This document shows, one piece after another, positions 1-8,074 of a DNA stretch of 11,397 bases. Made by a program: the position numbers and the translations under genes. Positions within the stretch are counted from its first letter, which is position 1, and each line of letters starts with the position of its first letter. The notes below the pieces were generated by a model that was not told the origin of the DNA, did not search any database, and saw only the letters and a list, made by a program, of their open reading frames with translations. This stretch comes from Cudoniella acicularis (Eukaryota; Ascomycota; Leotiomycetes; Helotiales; Helotiaceae): the NCBI GenBank assembly GCA_013054445.1, contig JAAMPI010001686.1:1-11397 (forward strand). Direction: 5' to 3'.

Positions 1-1245
1 CTTTACGGGTTTTGGTGGGGGGTTTGTGGAAGGACATTCGTTGTGCGGTGCTGATTTCTATGGGCGATTTCCCGAAGAAGGAAAATCCGGAGAGTTCATT
101 TCGGGGGATGCTCCGTGGGATTATGGGTGTGCTGTCTAATTGGGGAACTTTAGAGACGTCAGCTGGTTGGAAGGCTGGATGTTGCCAGAGTGGGGGCTGT
201 GAGCCTGGCGATGGTAGAGGAATTGCTCTTGGTGAAACTGTTGGTTGTGATCTCGGTGAAGCAATTGGTTGTGATCTTGGCGAAGTCATGGGCTGTGATC
301 TTGGTGAAGTCATTGCTTGTGGTCTAGGCGAAGGTACTGGTCGGAAGGCTGGGTGCTTAGAAAGTTTGTGAACGTGGTATGCTGGGTGCTGTTTTTGTTG
401 TTGGGAATGGACAGGTGTCATTGGTGTTGTTGGTGTTAGTGGTGTTCCTGGTGTGCCTGATAGGAAAGCTGGAATTTCTGGTGATGATCCTGGTAATGGG
501 TGGTAGGCTGGGTGTTGGGAAACGGGCGGAGGTCGCGGTGCTGAGGCTTTTTCTGGATCTTCCACTAGGAGAGATACATCGAATTCTGCGTTTGTTCCAA
601 TATCTACTGAATGTCTCAATTGTTGAGTCTCTGCCTCGCCAACAGAATCATTCCGGTGGTAACCTTGATCGTTAGCTAGGTTTTTACTTATAATAGAGAA
701 CACATACTATATTGATCATCGCTCTGCAGACGTTGACCTTCATAATATGAATTTGCTCGCTCAAATTCAAACTCCTTGCTTCCCTTCTCCGCGTAGGTCG
801 ATGTGGAACCGAGTCGAACAGATCGTTGCTTCCTGCTCCTCCTCCATAAAAACCACAATACCACAGACAGAATCGATGTCCCTACAATCGCACAAACAAC
901 TCCCAAAATGAGTGGTGTATTATTCGGTGTTGTAACAGCATCTGATCGGCCTGAAACAGGTGTGCTCGAAGGTGTTGAGGCCGCCATCGAAGCTGTCTCC
1001 GCCAAAGCTGTATGTGTCGAAGCTATCGAGCTCGTTGAGGTTGTCGACGTCGCCTGAGGTATAACTTGTGCCAAAGTAATTGTCCCACTTATTGATGCTG
1101 AGCTCGAAGTCGAATCTGGACAAACATTGGAGGCGGAATTGCAAATATCCACCGAGCAGCAACCCACAAATCCCTTGCACGCCAAGTAAACCTTTCCTGT
1201 TGGACAACTTCCCTCTTCTCTTCTTTGATGGCCGTTGAGAAACAT
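1..1245 (-). CDS. Single-pass membrane protein with Cys-rich N-terminus and Pro-rich repeat tail (partial, C-terminus off window)
   Basis: Spliced as exon 1 at 1245-708 and exon 2 at 663-1, giving 400 residues with no stop before the edge. The start is the only ATG in this frame after an in-frame TGA, with A at -3. Residues 14-42 carry six cysteines (C14, C23, C29, C30, C35, C42) around a GFVGCCSVDIC core, a motif I know from many uncharacterised filamentous-ascomycete surface proteins. Residues 44-108 are Ser/Thr-rich, likely O-glycosylated. A hydrophobic helix at about 112-134 (LILGVVCAIV..VLWFLW) is followed by the basic stop-transfer RRSRKQR. Residues 135-400 form a Pro/Ser-rich tail with four HPA[YF] motifs (H230, H272, H283, H341) and 8-residue SPRSQP repeats. 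No cleavable signal peptide is visible, so the helix probably acts as a signal anchor with the short N-terminus outside. The architecture resembles cell-wall stress sensors (Mid2/WSC-like), but the extracellular part is much shorter and no WSC domain is seen. The sensor role is inference; the exon model and topology are fairly secure. Confidence 0.8.
207..350 (-). repeat. 24-bp coding tandem repeat (8-residue SPRSQP units)
   Basis: Four clear 24-bp units lie at 231-254, 255-278, 279-302 and 303-326. Degenerate units in the same register flank them at 207-230 and 327-350. On the minus strand they encode near-identical octapeptides of the form SPRSQPMT / SPRSQPIA / SPRSQPTV in the cytoplasmic tail (about residues 291-330). 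Each unit has a proline-directed Ser-Pro site and an Arg two residues on, so they are candidate phosphorylation or SH3-docking sites; that is inference. Such an array could vary in copy number between strains. Confidence 0.85.
664..707 (-). other. 44-bp GT-AG spliceosomal intron in the membrane-protein gene
   Basis: On the minus strand the donor is GTATGT, there is a GCTAAC branch-like site at 676-671, and the acceptor is CAAG at 667-664. Splicing joins the phase-1 A of exon 1 to GT of exon 2 as a Ser codon (residue 180). It then opens a 220-codon Pro/Ser-rich frame to the window edge. If the intron is retained, translation ends six codons later at the TAA at 690-688, giving a protein of about 185 residues with membrane anchor but no repeat tail. 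Confidence 0.85.
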
Positions 1246-1430
1246 CTTGTACTGGACTTTTGTTATGACAGGGAGAGGATGATGATGGAATGAAAGGATC
1301 AAAGAGATTCAAGTAGGAATATACATCAGTGACTTGTGAAACTTGGATGCAGATGGAGGAGGGGAGCAAAGGTAGAAGTAGGAAGGTATAACTAGGGTAA
1401 GGAGGCAGAACGTGGGAATCCACAATCCAA
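1246..1430 (-). promoter_or_regulatory. Pyrimidine-rich 5' leader / proximal promoter of the membrane-protein gene
   Basis: Read on the minus strand, about 1265-1420 is markedly C/T-rich (runs such as CTTCTACCTTTGCTCCCCTC). CT-rich stretches of this kind often surround transcript starts in filamentous fungi. No convincing TATA box is visible. An overlapping open frame that would begin at 1423 lacks an ATG start (GTG) and is not treated as coding. Confidence 0.35.
1309..1326 (-). promoter_or_regulatory. Five-codon upstream ORF in the leader of the membrane-protein gene
   Basis: An ATG at 1326-1324 opens a five-codon ORF that ends in TGA at 1311-1309. Its stop lies 63 nt upstream of the main ATG at 1245. 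It shares the reading frame of the main gene, and its TGA is the in-frame stop that rules out any longer N-terminus. If the transcript starts further upstream than 1326, this uORF would lie in the 5' leader and could reduce or condition translation. The transcript start is unknown. Confidence 0.45.
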
Positions 1431-3800
1431 CAGCGCGGATCGCAGCAACTATCTCACGATGGCTGCGCGAGGTGCAGGGGTAGCAACGAAGACGAAGTTA
1501 CCTCGAAAGCAAGGACTAGGGTGCAGGCCTGGAGAACACCTGCATGTTCCTGCATTCAGCCACTCAGGATTGTAATCGGGTTAGCAGCGCGAGCAATGGT
1601 GTGGATGAGGGCAAGACGAGGGCCCAGGAAGGGGCTCTTTTTCCTCTTTTTTGGGGTGGTCTGTTCTCGTGCAAGGTGCTCGGTAGACACAGCCTTCCTG
1701 GGGCCTACGATGCGATGGGCAATCGGAGGGAGATGATGGAGGGATGACTTCACGACATCGATAGCAGGGGAGTAAGCGAGTTTTCCAGGGGGCCGTTGGC
1801 TGTTAATCCTGCTTGGCGCTGCTGGAGTACTGTTTTTGGAGATATCCCTGCAGGTGAGCACTGCAAATGCTACCATACCGGGCACAAAATCAATTTAATG
1901 AACGCTACAGGGGATAAATTTCCTTTCTAGCGGCCGCTACAGTGGATGGCTGGTGTCGTGCAGTGTTCTTCAGCGGGTGAACCACGAGCCGGACCACTGA
2001 AACCATCGCTAGATTACGCCCAGCACTACTGCAGAACACTTGTGAACACACCCTGTGACACCCAAAACATCCCCGCAACAGAGGTAAAAGAAGGCTGGAA
2101 GGGGGCCTCCAAAGCTCTAAAGCTGCCCAGGTCATCCGATTTCTACCAATTCATGTCTGCTTTCTCCCCTCTGCAGCAGTACTGTATCACCAGCGGGCCA
2201 CGGCTCGCTGCACACATAACCACCCACACAGCACACCCTTAAAATTAGCTGATATTGGATTCAGCCTACAGCGCAATGTTGCTGATTGGCACGCGGCAAG
2301 CTGCAACTGCCCCCAAAGGCCCAAACTACATCGTTTGGCCGCAACTCGCACCGCTGCCTATCACGGGCAACCGCCGGCCTCGAGTCGCAGTGCTTTGCAG
2401 CTTCGTATCGTCTGAGAATCTAGTGGCACCGTACTCCGTACCGCCTCCACAAGTCACCTGCTGCTTCGATTTCAGTTTTCCCCCAGCGTCTCGTACCCAA
2501 GGTCCCCTACATTGCAACCGGTAACTGTCTGCTGAGCTCCAACTCTGTGACCGTTATTTTGGTATCAAAATAGTACTATGATACAGTACAGCCTCTCCCT
2601 CAGGTTACGAAGTCCAGCCGCCGTCGGAGGACGGCTACGGGTCTACGGGTCCTTCGCGTCAAAATATTTCCGAGCGCCTCACCGAGATGTTCAGAATCCC
2701 ATCTCACATCACGCCCGTAGTCCTTCAAGCTACAGCCTCCTCTCCACAGCGGACCGAAGCTCACTCATCACAAAGCCGCGCAGGGTAGTGACTTGCTCTC
2801 TCTAGCAAAATAGCAGCCAGCTGTGCCGGGCGCGGGACCGGCGCTAATAAATCTACGACGGGCGATGTGCTGTTAGCTGCATCACGTCTGCGCCTCATCC
2901 TTCGCCCTCGTCTCCGCTCGTAGCCTTAGCCGTTCATTTTCACTCACCTCCGCTACCCCCGATGACCAATTTCATAAAACTCGTGCCATCGCCTCCTCCT
3001 CCACCTTTTCGAATAGGTGCCTCTTCCTTATGGGCTGTGTCAGCACTCTACCCCGAGCGTCAGACGCAACCTACCAGAAGCCGTGGACTGACGGTCAGAT
3101 TGTTGGCACAGCGTCCCAGCTACCAATCTCCTCACTCAGCCATCGCGCGCACCAACATGGCACAACATCGTCAAAATACGTTGACGAGAATAATCATAGC
3201 CATATTAAGAACTTGTAGTAACTACAAAGCTTCTTCTTTTACCCTTCTTCGCGTGTTCTTCCATGAACTGGTCAGACAGAGATCGTCATAGATTTTCAAG
3301 GCTAGCTTGGCTATATTTATCCCCGGCGCTCCACTTTCAGCACCCTCGTTCTAAATTCAGGTGCGCGCAGCTTGAGCCTCGCATGGGATGCATGCAAAAG
3401 CCTGCACCAAGAGCGTGGTGTCCAAATCAAGTATCGGGAGAAGTTAATTGCCGGCTATACTCCATAGTATGGTGACCAGGCTTCGTTCATTTCCATTTTG
3501 GATTGTTACACTGAGTTTCTTTGCGTGCAGTCCTTTCGGCGTGCAGCGCCAACTGTGCAGGACGAAGTACAGGATGACGGATCAGCACTCAATCTCCACC
3601 TCACAGAACTTAATTTCTCTACTCCCATTCTCCCGTACTCTTTACTTCGAGCCTTCCATATTCGACGCAGTTAATTTTCCTGCCAAGTGGTGTTACTTTT
3701 TGAATGACGACGTAATCATTTGATTTCTTGGAATCATTTGTTTCATGTTTCAAGTTCCTGCCGGTTGACAAACCACGAGTGCACCTCTTACGCAAACCCA
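1431..3800. other. Gene-poor intergenic stretch, left part
   Basis: No recognisable protein, RNA gene or transposon. Open frames of 60-110 codons exist on both strands (for example 1946-2242 plus, 2135-1905 minus, 2962-3291 plus). None shows a known domain, a membrane or signal pattern, or splice sites that extend it. About 1950-3450 appears more G+C-rich than the AT-rich DNA to its right and includes a NotI site at about 1930. It may hold promoter DNA or a decayed gene, but I cannot support either. Confidence 0.5.
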
Positions 3801-3845
3801 TGCTGAATAATTAAGGTGTGATTTAGACGAAACACTATGACCAGT

Positions 3846-3865
3846 GTACATACATATACATACAC
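3846..3865. repeat. Short (TACA)n-like microsatellite
   Basis: Twenty bases of alternating TACATACATATACATACA type in intergenic DNA. Too short to be more than a simple-sequence tract. Confidence 0.6.
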
Positions 3866-4895
3866 GGGATTGCAACCCTAGAATTTACCTTATCACTCCT
3901 TCTGCGGTGCGGCTGCCAAAGGATGCCGAGGCATGCCTACCATCGGGTTATCCCATCCCGTCAGCTGATCGCATTTCTTCTTGACATAACCGCTAAAACA
4001 GATTTGAAAGACAGATTTCTTTCTTTTCTCCTTGCTTACAATTTGGATTTGCTAACTTAGCTTTCTAAGGATTATCACGAAGATACGACGGTACTCATAG
4101 CCTCATACCTCTCAACAAGGATTTCAAATCCATCCACCAACCGATCTTCTCGGATCCTCAGTCCTGACCCCTACCCCTACCCCCAACCTGCCTACCTACC
4201 TGCATCAAGGCAGAAACTGCAAACCCCTGCATACACATCCACACTCCAATACAGGTTCAGGTCGCACAATCCTGTACCCCATACCTCCTCCACACCTACC
4301 ATCCACCCACCCTCCAACTCTCTGCTCCCTACAATACTTAACAACGAGTTTCTCCTTCCATCTGCCAGCCAGCTAGTCTTATCTCTCCACGTTGCAGCTA
4401 CAACATGATTCACAACAAGTTTCAACCTAAACCTCGAATCTGGAATTACGAGGCAAGCAAGGTAAATCTGGAATCCTGAAAATCGGGATAGGTATGCGTG
4501 TATGCGCCGCAGGAGTGCACAGTTTAGAGTAAGTTTAAAGTTCGAAACCTTAGTGTAGAACACTTCAAGATTCTTATTCTCTATTTCTTCCCTGTACTTT
4601 CCTATTTTATTCTCTTCAAACTGTTCTTGTTCTAAGTTTACTAGCTTTCTTTTGTATAGGCTTATAGTTTTGGACCTTGTCGGGGAAAACCCTATCCGCG
4701 CCTCATTTTATTTTCCTTCCCCTCTCTTTCATTATTATGGTTTGTTCGATGCTGCACTGCTATACAGCTGCGACAACAAAGATTACAAACTTCATTTCTT
4801 TACGTTCACTGACTCTACACTTTCCAAGCGATTTACCAAACTAGACAGTTGTTATTTTTTAAACGATCTTTCTACATCTTTAGCTGGTTAAAAAC
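3866..4895. other. Intergenic stretch without a supportable gene
   Basis: The minus-strand frame at 4192-4563 and the plus-strand frame at 4652-4891 begin with GTG and TTG, not ATG, and show no known domain. A C-rich low-complexity tract of CCCCTAC and CTACC units lies at about 4165-4201. Possible splice signals (GGTAAAT near 4460, TATAG near 4660) exist, but no pair of them joins frames into a recognisable protein. Confidence 0.45.
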
Positions 4896-5290
4896 CAGAA
4901 GCTGTTTTTCTCACGACGTTCCACGTAAAAACATCATTAAATTTAACCTTCTCCCTTCCCTTCTTACGTAAACCTCACCCGATCCCCCTACCATTTGTAA
5001 CCATATATTTACTCCCCACATTTCGCCTTTTTCCATTTTATCACTAAATCATGATAATAAAATTCCAACTCCAAATTCCATCCACTCAATTCCTTCATCC
5101 GAACCCATCATCTTACTCGCAACTTCTCGCACCTCGCTTTCCAATCACCAGCAGCTTTCCAAGTAAGAGAGCCATAGCGGTGGGGGTCCTGCCGGATTTT
5201 GAATTTGCAGTATGCATGCACAATAAACCCCGCCGTATGGAATGGCTTTAACGAGGTAGGATGATTAGGTGAGATTTATGTCTTTTATGC

Positions 5291-5303
5291 TTTTTTTTTT
5301 TTT
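5291..5303. repeat. Poly-T tract (13 T)
   Basis: A homopolymer of 13 T flanked by GC on both sides, in AT-rich intergenic DNA. It could be nucleosome-excluding DNA, or a trace of a retro-inserted poly-A tail on the other strand. No retroelement remnant is seen beside it. Confidence 0.5.
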
Positions 5304-5353
5304 GCTTTCTATTTTCATTATGCGAGGATCGTTTTTAGGTAAGGTGATGGCTT

Positions 5354-5476
5354 AAGTGGGGAGGTATTAGTAGGGAGGAAGTGAGTGGTATTTGAGTGGG
5401 AAGTACCGAGTGATTTTTTAAGTAATAAAAAATTGTTTATAAAGCTAGAAAATTTTATATTCTCATCTCCCCACTT
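5354..5476. repeat. 10-bp inverted repeat flanking AT-rich DNA
   Basis: AAGTGGGGAG at 5354-5363 is matched by its perfect complement CTCCCCACTT at 5467-5476. The two arms flank about 100 bp, of which the right half is very AT-rich. The match does not extend outward. It may simply follow from the purine-rich block at the left facing the pyrimidine-rich block at the right. Confidence 0.35.
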
Positions 5477-5756
5477 TCCCCGATTTAATTTCTTAATATA
5501 TCCTCTCTCTTCCTCATTTTCCTTTCCCCTCCCTCAAAAGACCTAATAAAACCCTCACGTGAACCCATCTCGCTTCCTTCCTCTACCGGTCCCAGCTTGC
5601 GGGTGTGGCGTACTTTTCCACGTAAAGTTCTACGTACATGTCCCGAACACAAAAATAGACAGCCGCCGCATGTGTATGGCGCAGTACCGGTGAGGAATGG
5701 GATAGATCAGTTGAGTTCTTTTGTGATCATGGCACAGTGTTTTGGCATTTTTCATT

Positions 5757-5975
5757 AGGAAGTTGAAACGGTGTTGAGATTGGTTTGAAGGAGAGGTGAG
5801 GCAGTGATGAGGATGTGGAAAGTGGAAAGTGGAGATTGGGGAAGATTGTGGCGGGGAGTTGGTGGATGGAAATTTAAAGGTGGAAAGGGAAGTGAGGGTA
5901 TGGTGAGTTGGTGGAGGCGGGGATGTTTTGGTGAGAACGAGGAGAAGATGAGTTGAGTTGAGTGTAGAGAAGGCG
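5757..5975. repeat. Purine-rich (G/A) low-complexity block
   Basis: About 220 bases in which the plus strand is dominated by G and A with scattered T and almost no C, including GTGGAAA repeated in tandem near 5815-5830 and GAGTTGAGTTGAGTG near 5950. No open frame of note crosses it. It is one of several strand-asymmetric blocks between 4900 and 7030. Confidence 0.5.
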
Positions 5976-6219
5976 CAATTTTTATTGAGATTTACATGCC
6001 AGGTTGTAGGACTAAACTTCTAGTTATTTTATAAATAGAAAATAGGAAGTTAGTAATAAGAAATAATGTCATCAAAATGAAATAAAAAGATCAAATGTTT
6101 ATTTAGGTCTATTGTTTTCATTATAATGCTATAAAAAAAATCTACAACTCTTGTAAGCCTATAATATTTGTAAATAATTAAGTATTTTCCCGAATGACAC
6201 TACTTGGTTGAATACACAC

Positions 6220-6244
6220 ATGACTTCCTATTCAATGAAGTCAT
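6220..6244. repeat. Perfect 8-bp inverted repeat (small hairpin)
   Basis: ATGACTTC at 6220-6227 and GAAGTCAT at 6237-6244 are perfect complements around a 9-base loop. It is not followed by a T-run and is not beside a gene. It may be a protein-binding palindrome or chance. Confidence 0.4.
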
Positions 6245-6614
6245 ATCAAAACTTTCCTAGAAAGTCCACTTCTATCTCTAATCCAAGTGTTTTAGAATCA
6301 CAACCAAAGCCTCCACACTCCCTTCTACTCTCTTACGCAGCACGTAAACCCTAAGACAACAACTAAACCCCAAAATCCTATACCCAAAACCCTATTCTTA
6401 GCACGGCCATCCTTCCTTTCCTCGTTACTCTTACTTACTCATCACCAGCATCCTCATTTCCCCAAACGAGAAACCCCTCTCTATCCCTACCCCGCCTCAA
6501 AAAATTCCCATCTCCACCGAGCCAACGTAAACCCCATGAAGGAAACATAAAACATGAAACAAGACATTTTTACACATAAAATGCCTCTACACAGCCAGCT
6601 TCTTTTCGCCTCAT

Positions 6615-6703
6615 CTTAGACTTCTTACCTGAGCGACCGAGTGGAGCTTAGCTTAGACTTCTCAACCGAGGTAAAAACCCCCTTTTTAGAGGACAGGGGG
6701 GTT
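6615..6703. repeat. 11-bp direct repeat followed by a C/G hairpin
   Basis: CTTAGACTTCT occurs at 6615-6625 and again at 6652-6662, each followed by an ACC.GAG-like sequence (ACCTGAG and AACCGAG). Directly after comes AACCCCC (6676-6682) with its complement GGGGGTT (6697-6703) around a 14-base loop. The compact arrangement looks like a fragment of a dispersed repeat or a small transposon end, but no matching second end is found in the window. Confidence 0.35.
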
Positions 6704-6767
6704 CTCGTAAGTTCGTGAGATGGAGAGTAGAGAAGGATTCTAGAAGCGAGCAAGGGGTTCCTGGCTG

Positions 6768-6852
6768 GTGAGCGGTAGTTGGAATTTGGAAGGTTGGGTT
6801 TGGAAGGATGCCGGTAGTTGGGTAGTTGGGTTGTTGGTTTGTTGGTTGGGTT
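6768..6852. repeat. G/T-rich low-complexity tract (GTTG/GGTT units)
   Basis: Irregular repetition of GTAGTTGGG, GGTTGTTGG and TTTGGAAGG. The open frame crossing it (6768-6974) starts with GTG and its Trp/Gly-rich composition follows from the simple sequence. It is not annotated as coding. Confidence 0.5.
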
Positions 6853-7691
6853 TACGTACTAGGATGGAGAGGGAACAAACGAGTTGTATTTGTTGGAGTG
6901 AGTTGTTTGACGCGCTTTTAGAAGGGCAGTTTTTTGTTTCCTCGAATTATTTTTGGGATGCTAATAACTCGTAAAGTGTTGGCGGAGGCGGGGACACTGT
7001 GATGGTAGACGTGGCGATTTTTATGTGGTTTGGAAATACGAGGCTTGAGTAGATAATCAGACAGGAAGAAGATGATTCAAGACTGAACGTGCTGCAATAG
7101 ATCATGAGAGATATTTTTAGATATTAAATAATTTTATGGCAAAGATGGGTGAATAATCATCAAATTTGATTCACAAAGTTATTTGAATACTGATCGTGAA
7201 ATTTTTTACATCGCGATGAACTTCTATATGATTGGTTAACAAAGGAAACAAGAAAACATGCAGAATAATAATAGAATTTACCGAAAGGGAGCTTCAATAA
7301 CTAGTTTGAAACCAGTAATCATCCCTTTGTTATGGCATTACTTTTTTCGGAGAGATCCCCGACATCTGAACTCCTGAAGTGTCTTCGTCATCCGAAAATA
7401 TTCTCTTCGTGGGATGCATCTTCCCCATCCTATGTTTTCTCCTTCATTAGATATGTTGTCTACATCCGAAGAAGTCGGAGATATTACTGTCCCATGTCTT
7501 CTCCTACGTCCGTACAAAAGTTCGGACATCATGATACCGCGCTAGTTACCAATCAAAGCCACGACTTTTTATCGCCGAAAACGCATTGCGCTGAATCATC
7601 AGGTTTTCCTGCGTTCCTCGGCTTTTGGCAGCGAATGCGAAGCCCTGAAAGAAAAACGGGAATGCGTTGCATGATGTTCGCTAATCAATAA

Positions 7692-8074
7692 TCAACTAAT
7701 ATTCGATGCACGATTTTGGTGACTTGATGAATAGACGCGTGCGTTATCTGCAAGTGGCATTTTTTGATTAGGAATTTGAAGAGAAGAGGGGGGCGGATTT
7801 TGGTAGGCTAAAGCCGGTTTCGATTTCAGATCGGGTCTTTTGCATAGCATAGCAGAACTGGATGACGAGTACAAAAAAGTCGTTGGTCCTCAGCCTTTAA
7901 AAATTCAATCAGAACATCAGCTCAAGTCCTTCACTTCTCATCTTCACTGTGCACCGCAACCTGAATCGATTCGCGTCTGTTTGAACAGTGAATACTACAG
8001 AAACTCAACACACAATTCCAACCCACCCATCAAACAACCCAAAGCTTCATCACTTCTCATTGAACAAAACAAAA
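7692..8074 (+). promoter_or_regulatory. Promoter and 5' leader of the alcohol dehydrogenase gene
   Basis: A TATA-like TTTAAAAATT lies at 7896-7905, about 170 bases before the ATG. A G-rich AGGGGGGCGG element near 7786-7796 contains an AGGGG stress-response-like core. A CCAAT sequence lies further up, near 7549. The last 90 bases before the ATG are A/C-rich with few G (CAACACACAATTCCAACCCA), as is common in fungal leaders. No ATG occurs between the TATA-like site and the start codon. All assignments rest on sequence likeness alone. Confidence 0.35.

Larger units (their letters stand above)
4799..6857. promoter_or_regulatory. Cluster of ACGTAAA / ACGTAAACC motifs
   Basis: ACGTAAA occurs at 4923, 4966, 5620, 6342 and 6525 on the plus strand, and as its complement at 4799-4805 and 6851-6857. 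Four copies extend to the nine bases ACGTAAACC: 4966-4974, 6342-6350 and 6525-6533 (plus), and 6849-6857 (minus). The copy at 4964-4971 is within the palindrome TTACGTAA, which matches a Yap/bZIP-type site. A CACGTG hexamer lies near 5556. I infer possible regulatory sites, but no gene that they would serve can be identified. Confidence 0.3.
4896..7330. other. Gene-poor intergenic stretch, right part
   Basis: No recognisable gene. The only ATG-started frame of note is 5051-5251 (66 codons), with no domain. Base composition alternates in blocks on the plus strand: C/T-rich at about 4945-5160, G-rich at 5330-5410, C/T-rich at 5455-5600, purine-rich at 5757-5975, very AT-rich at 5980-6200, C/A/T-rich at 6285-6540, G-rich at 6700-7025, and AT-rich from 7090. 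Two ACCGGT sites flank the 100 bp at about 5584-5690, the least AT-rich part. Confidence 0.45.

Noticed and set aside
12..371. Plus-strand 119-codon frame rich in GLGE/CDLGE repeats
   Set aside because: It is the antisense of the minus-strand SPRSQP-encoding tandem repeat. The minus strand gives a continuous spliced protein with a membrane anchor, so the plus frame is a shadow.
920..1423. Minus-strand 167-codon frame with a hydrophobic start that resembles a signal peptide for the membrane protein
   Set aside because: It begins with GTG, not ATG. It runs in a different frame through the Cys module, and no GT/AG pair is needed to explain the gene because the main frame has its own well-placed ATG at 1245.
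4165..4201. CCCCTAC / CTACC units considered as interstitial telomere-like repeats
   Set aside because: Fungal telomere repeats are usually TTAGGG/CCCTAA. These units lack the AA and are too few and irregular, so they are simple C-rich low complexity.
4192..4563. Minus-strand 123-codon frame
   Set aside because: It starts with GTG and ends in a C-rich simple-sequence region. Nothing in the translation resembles a known protein, and no splice sites extend it.
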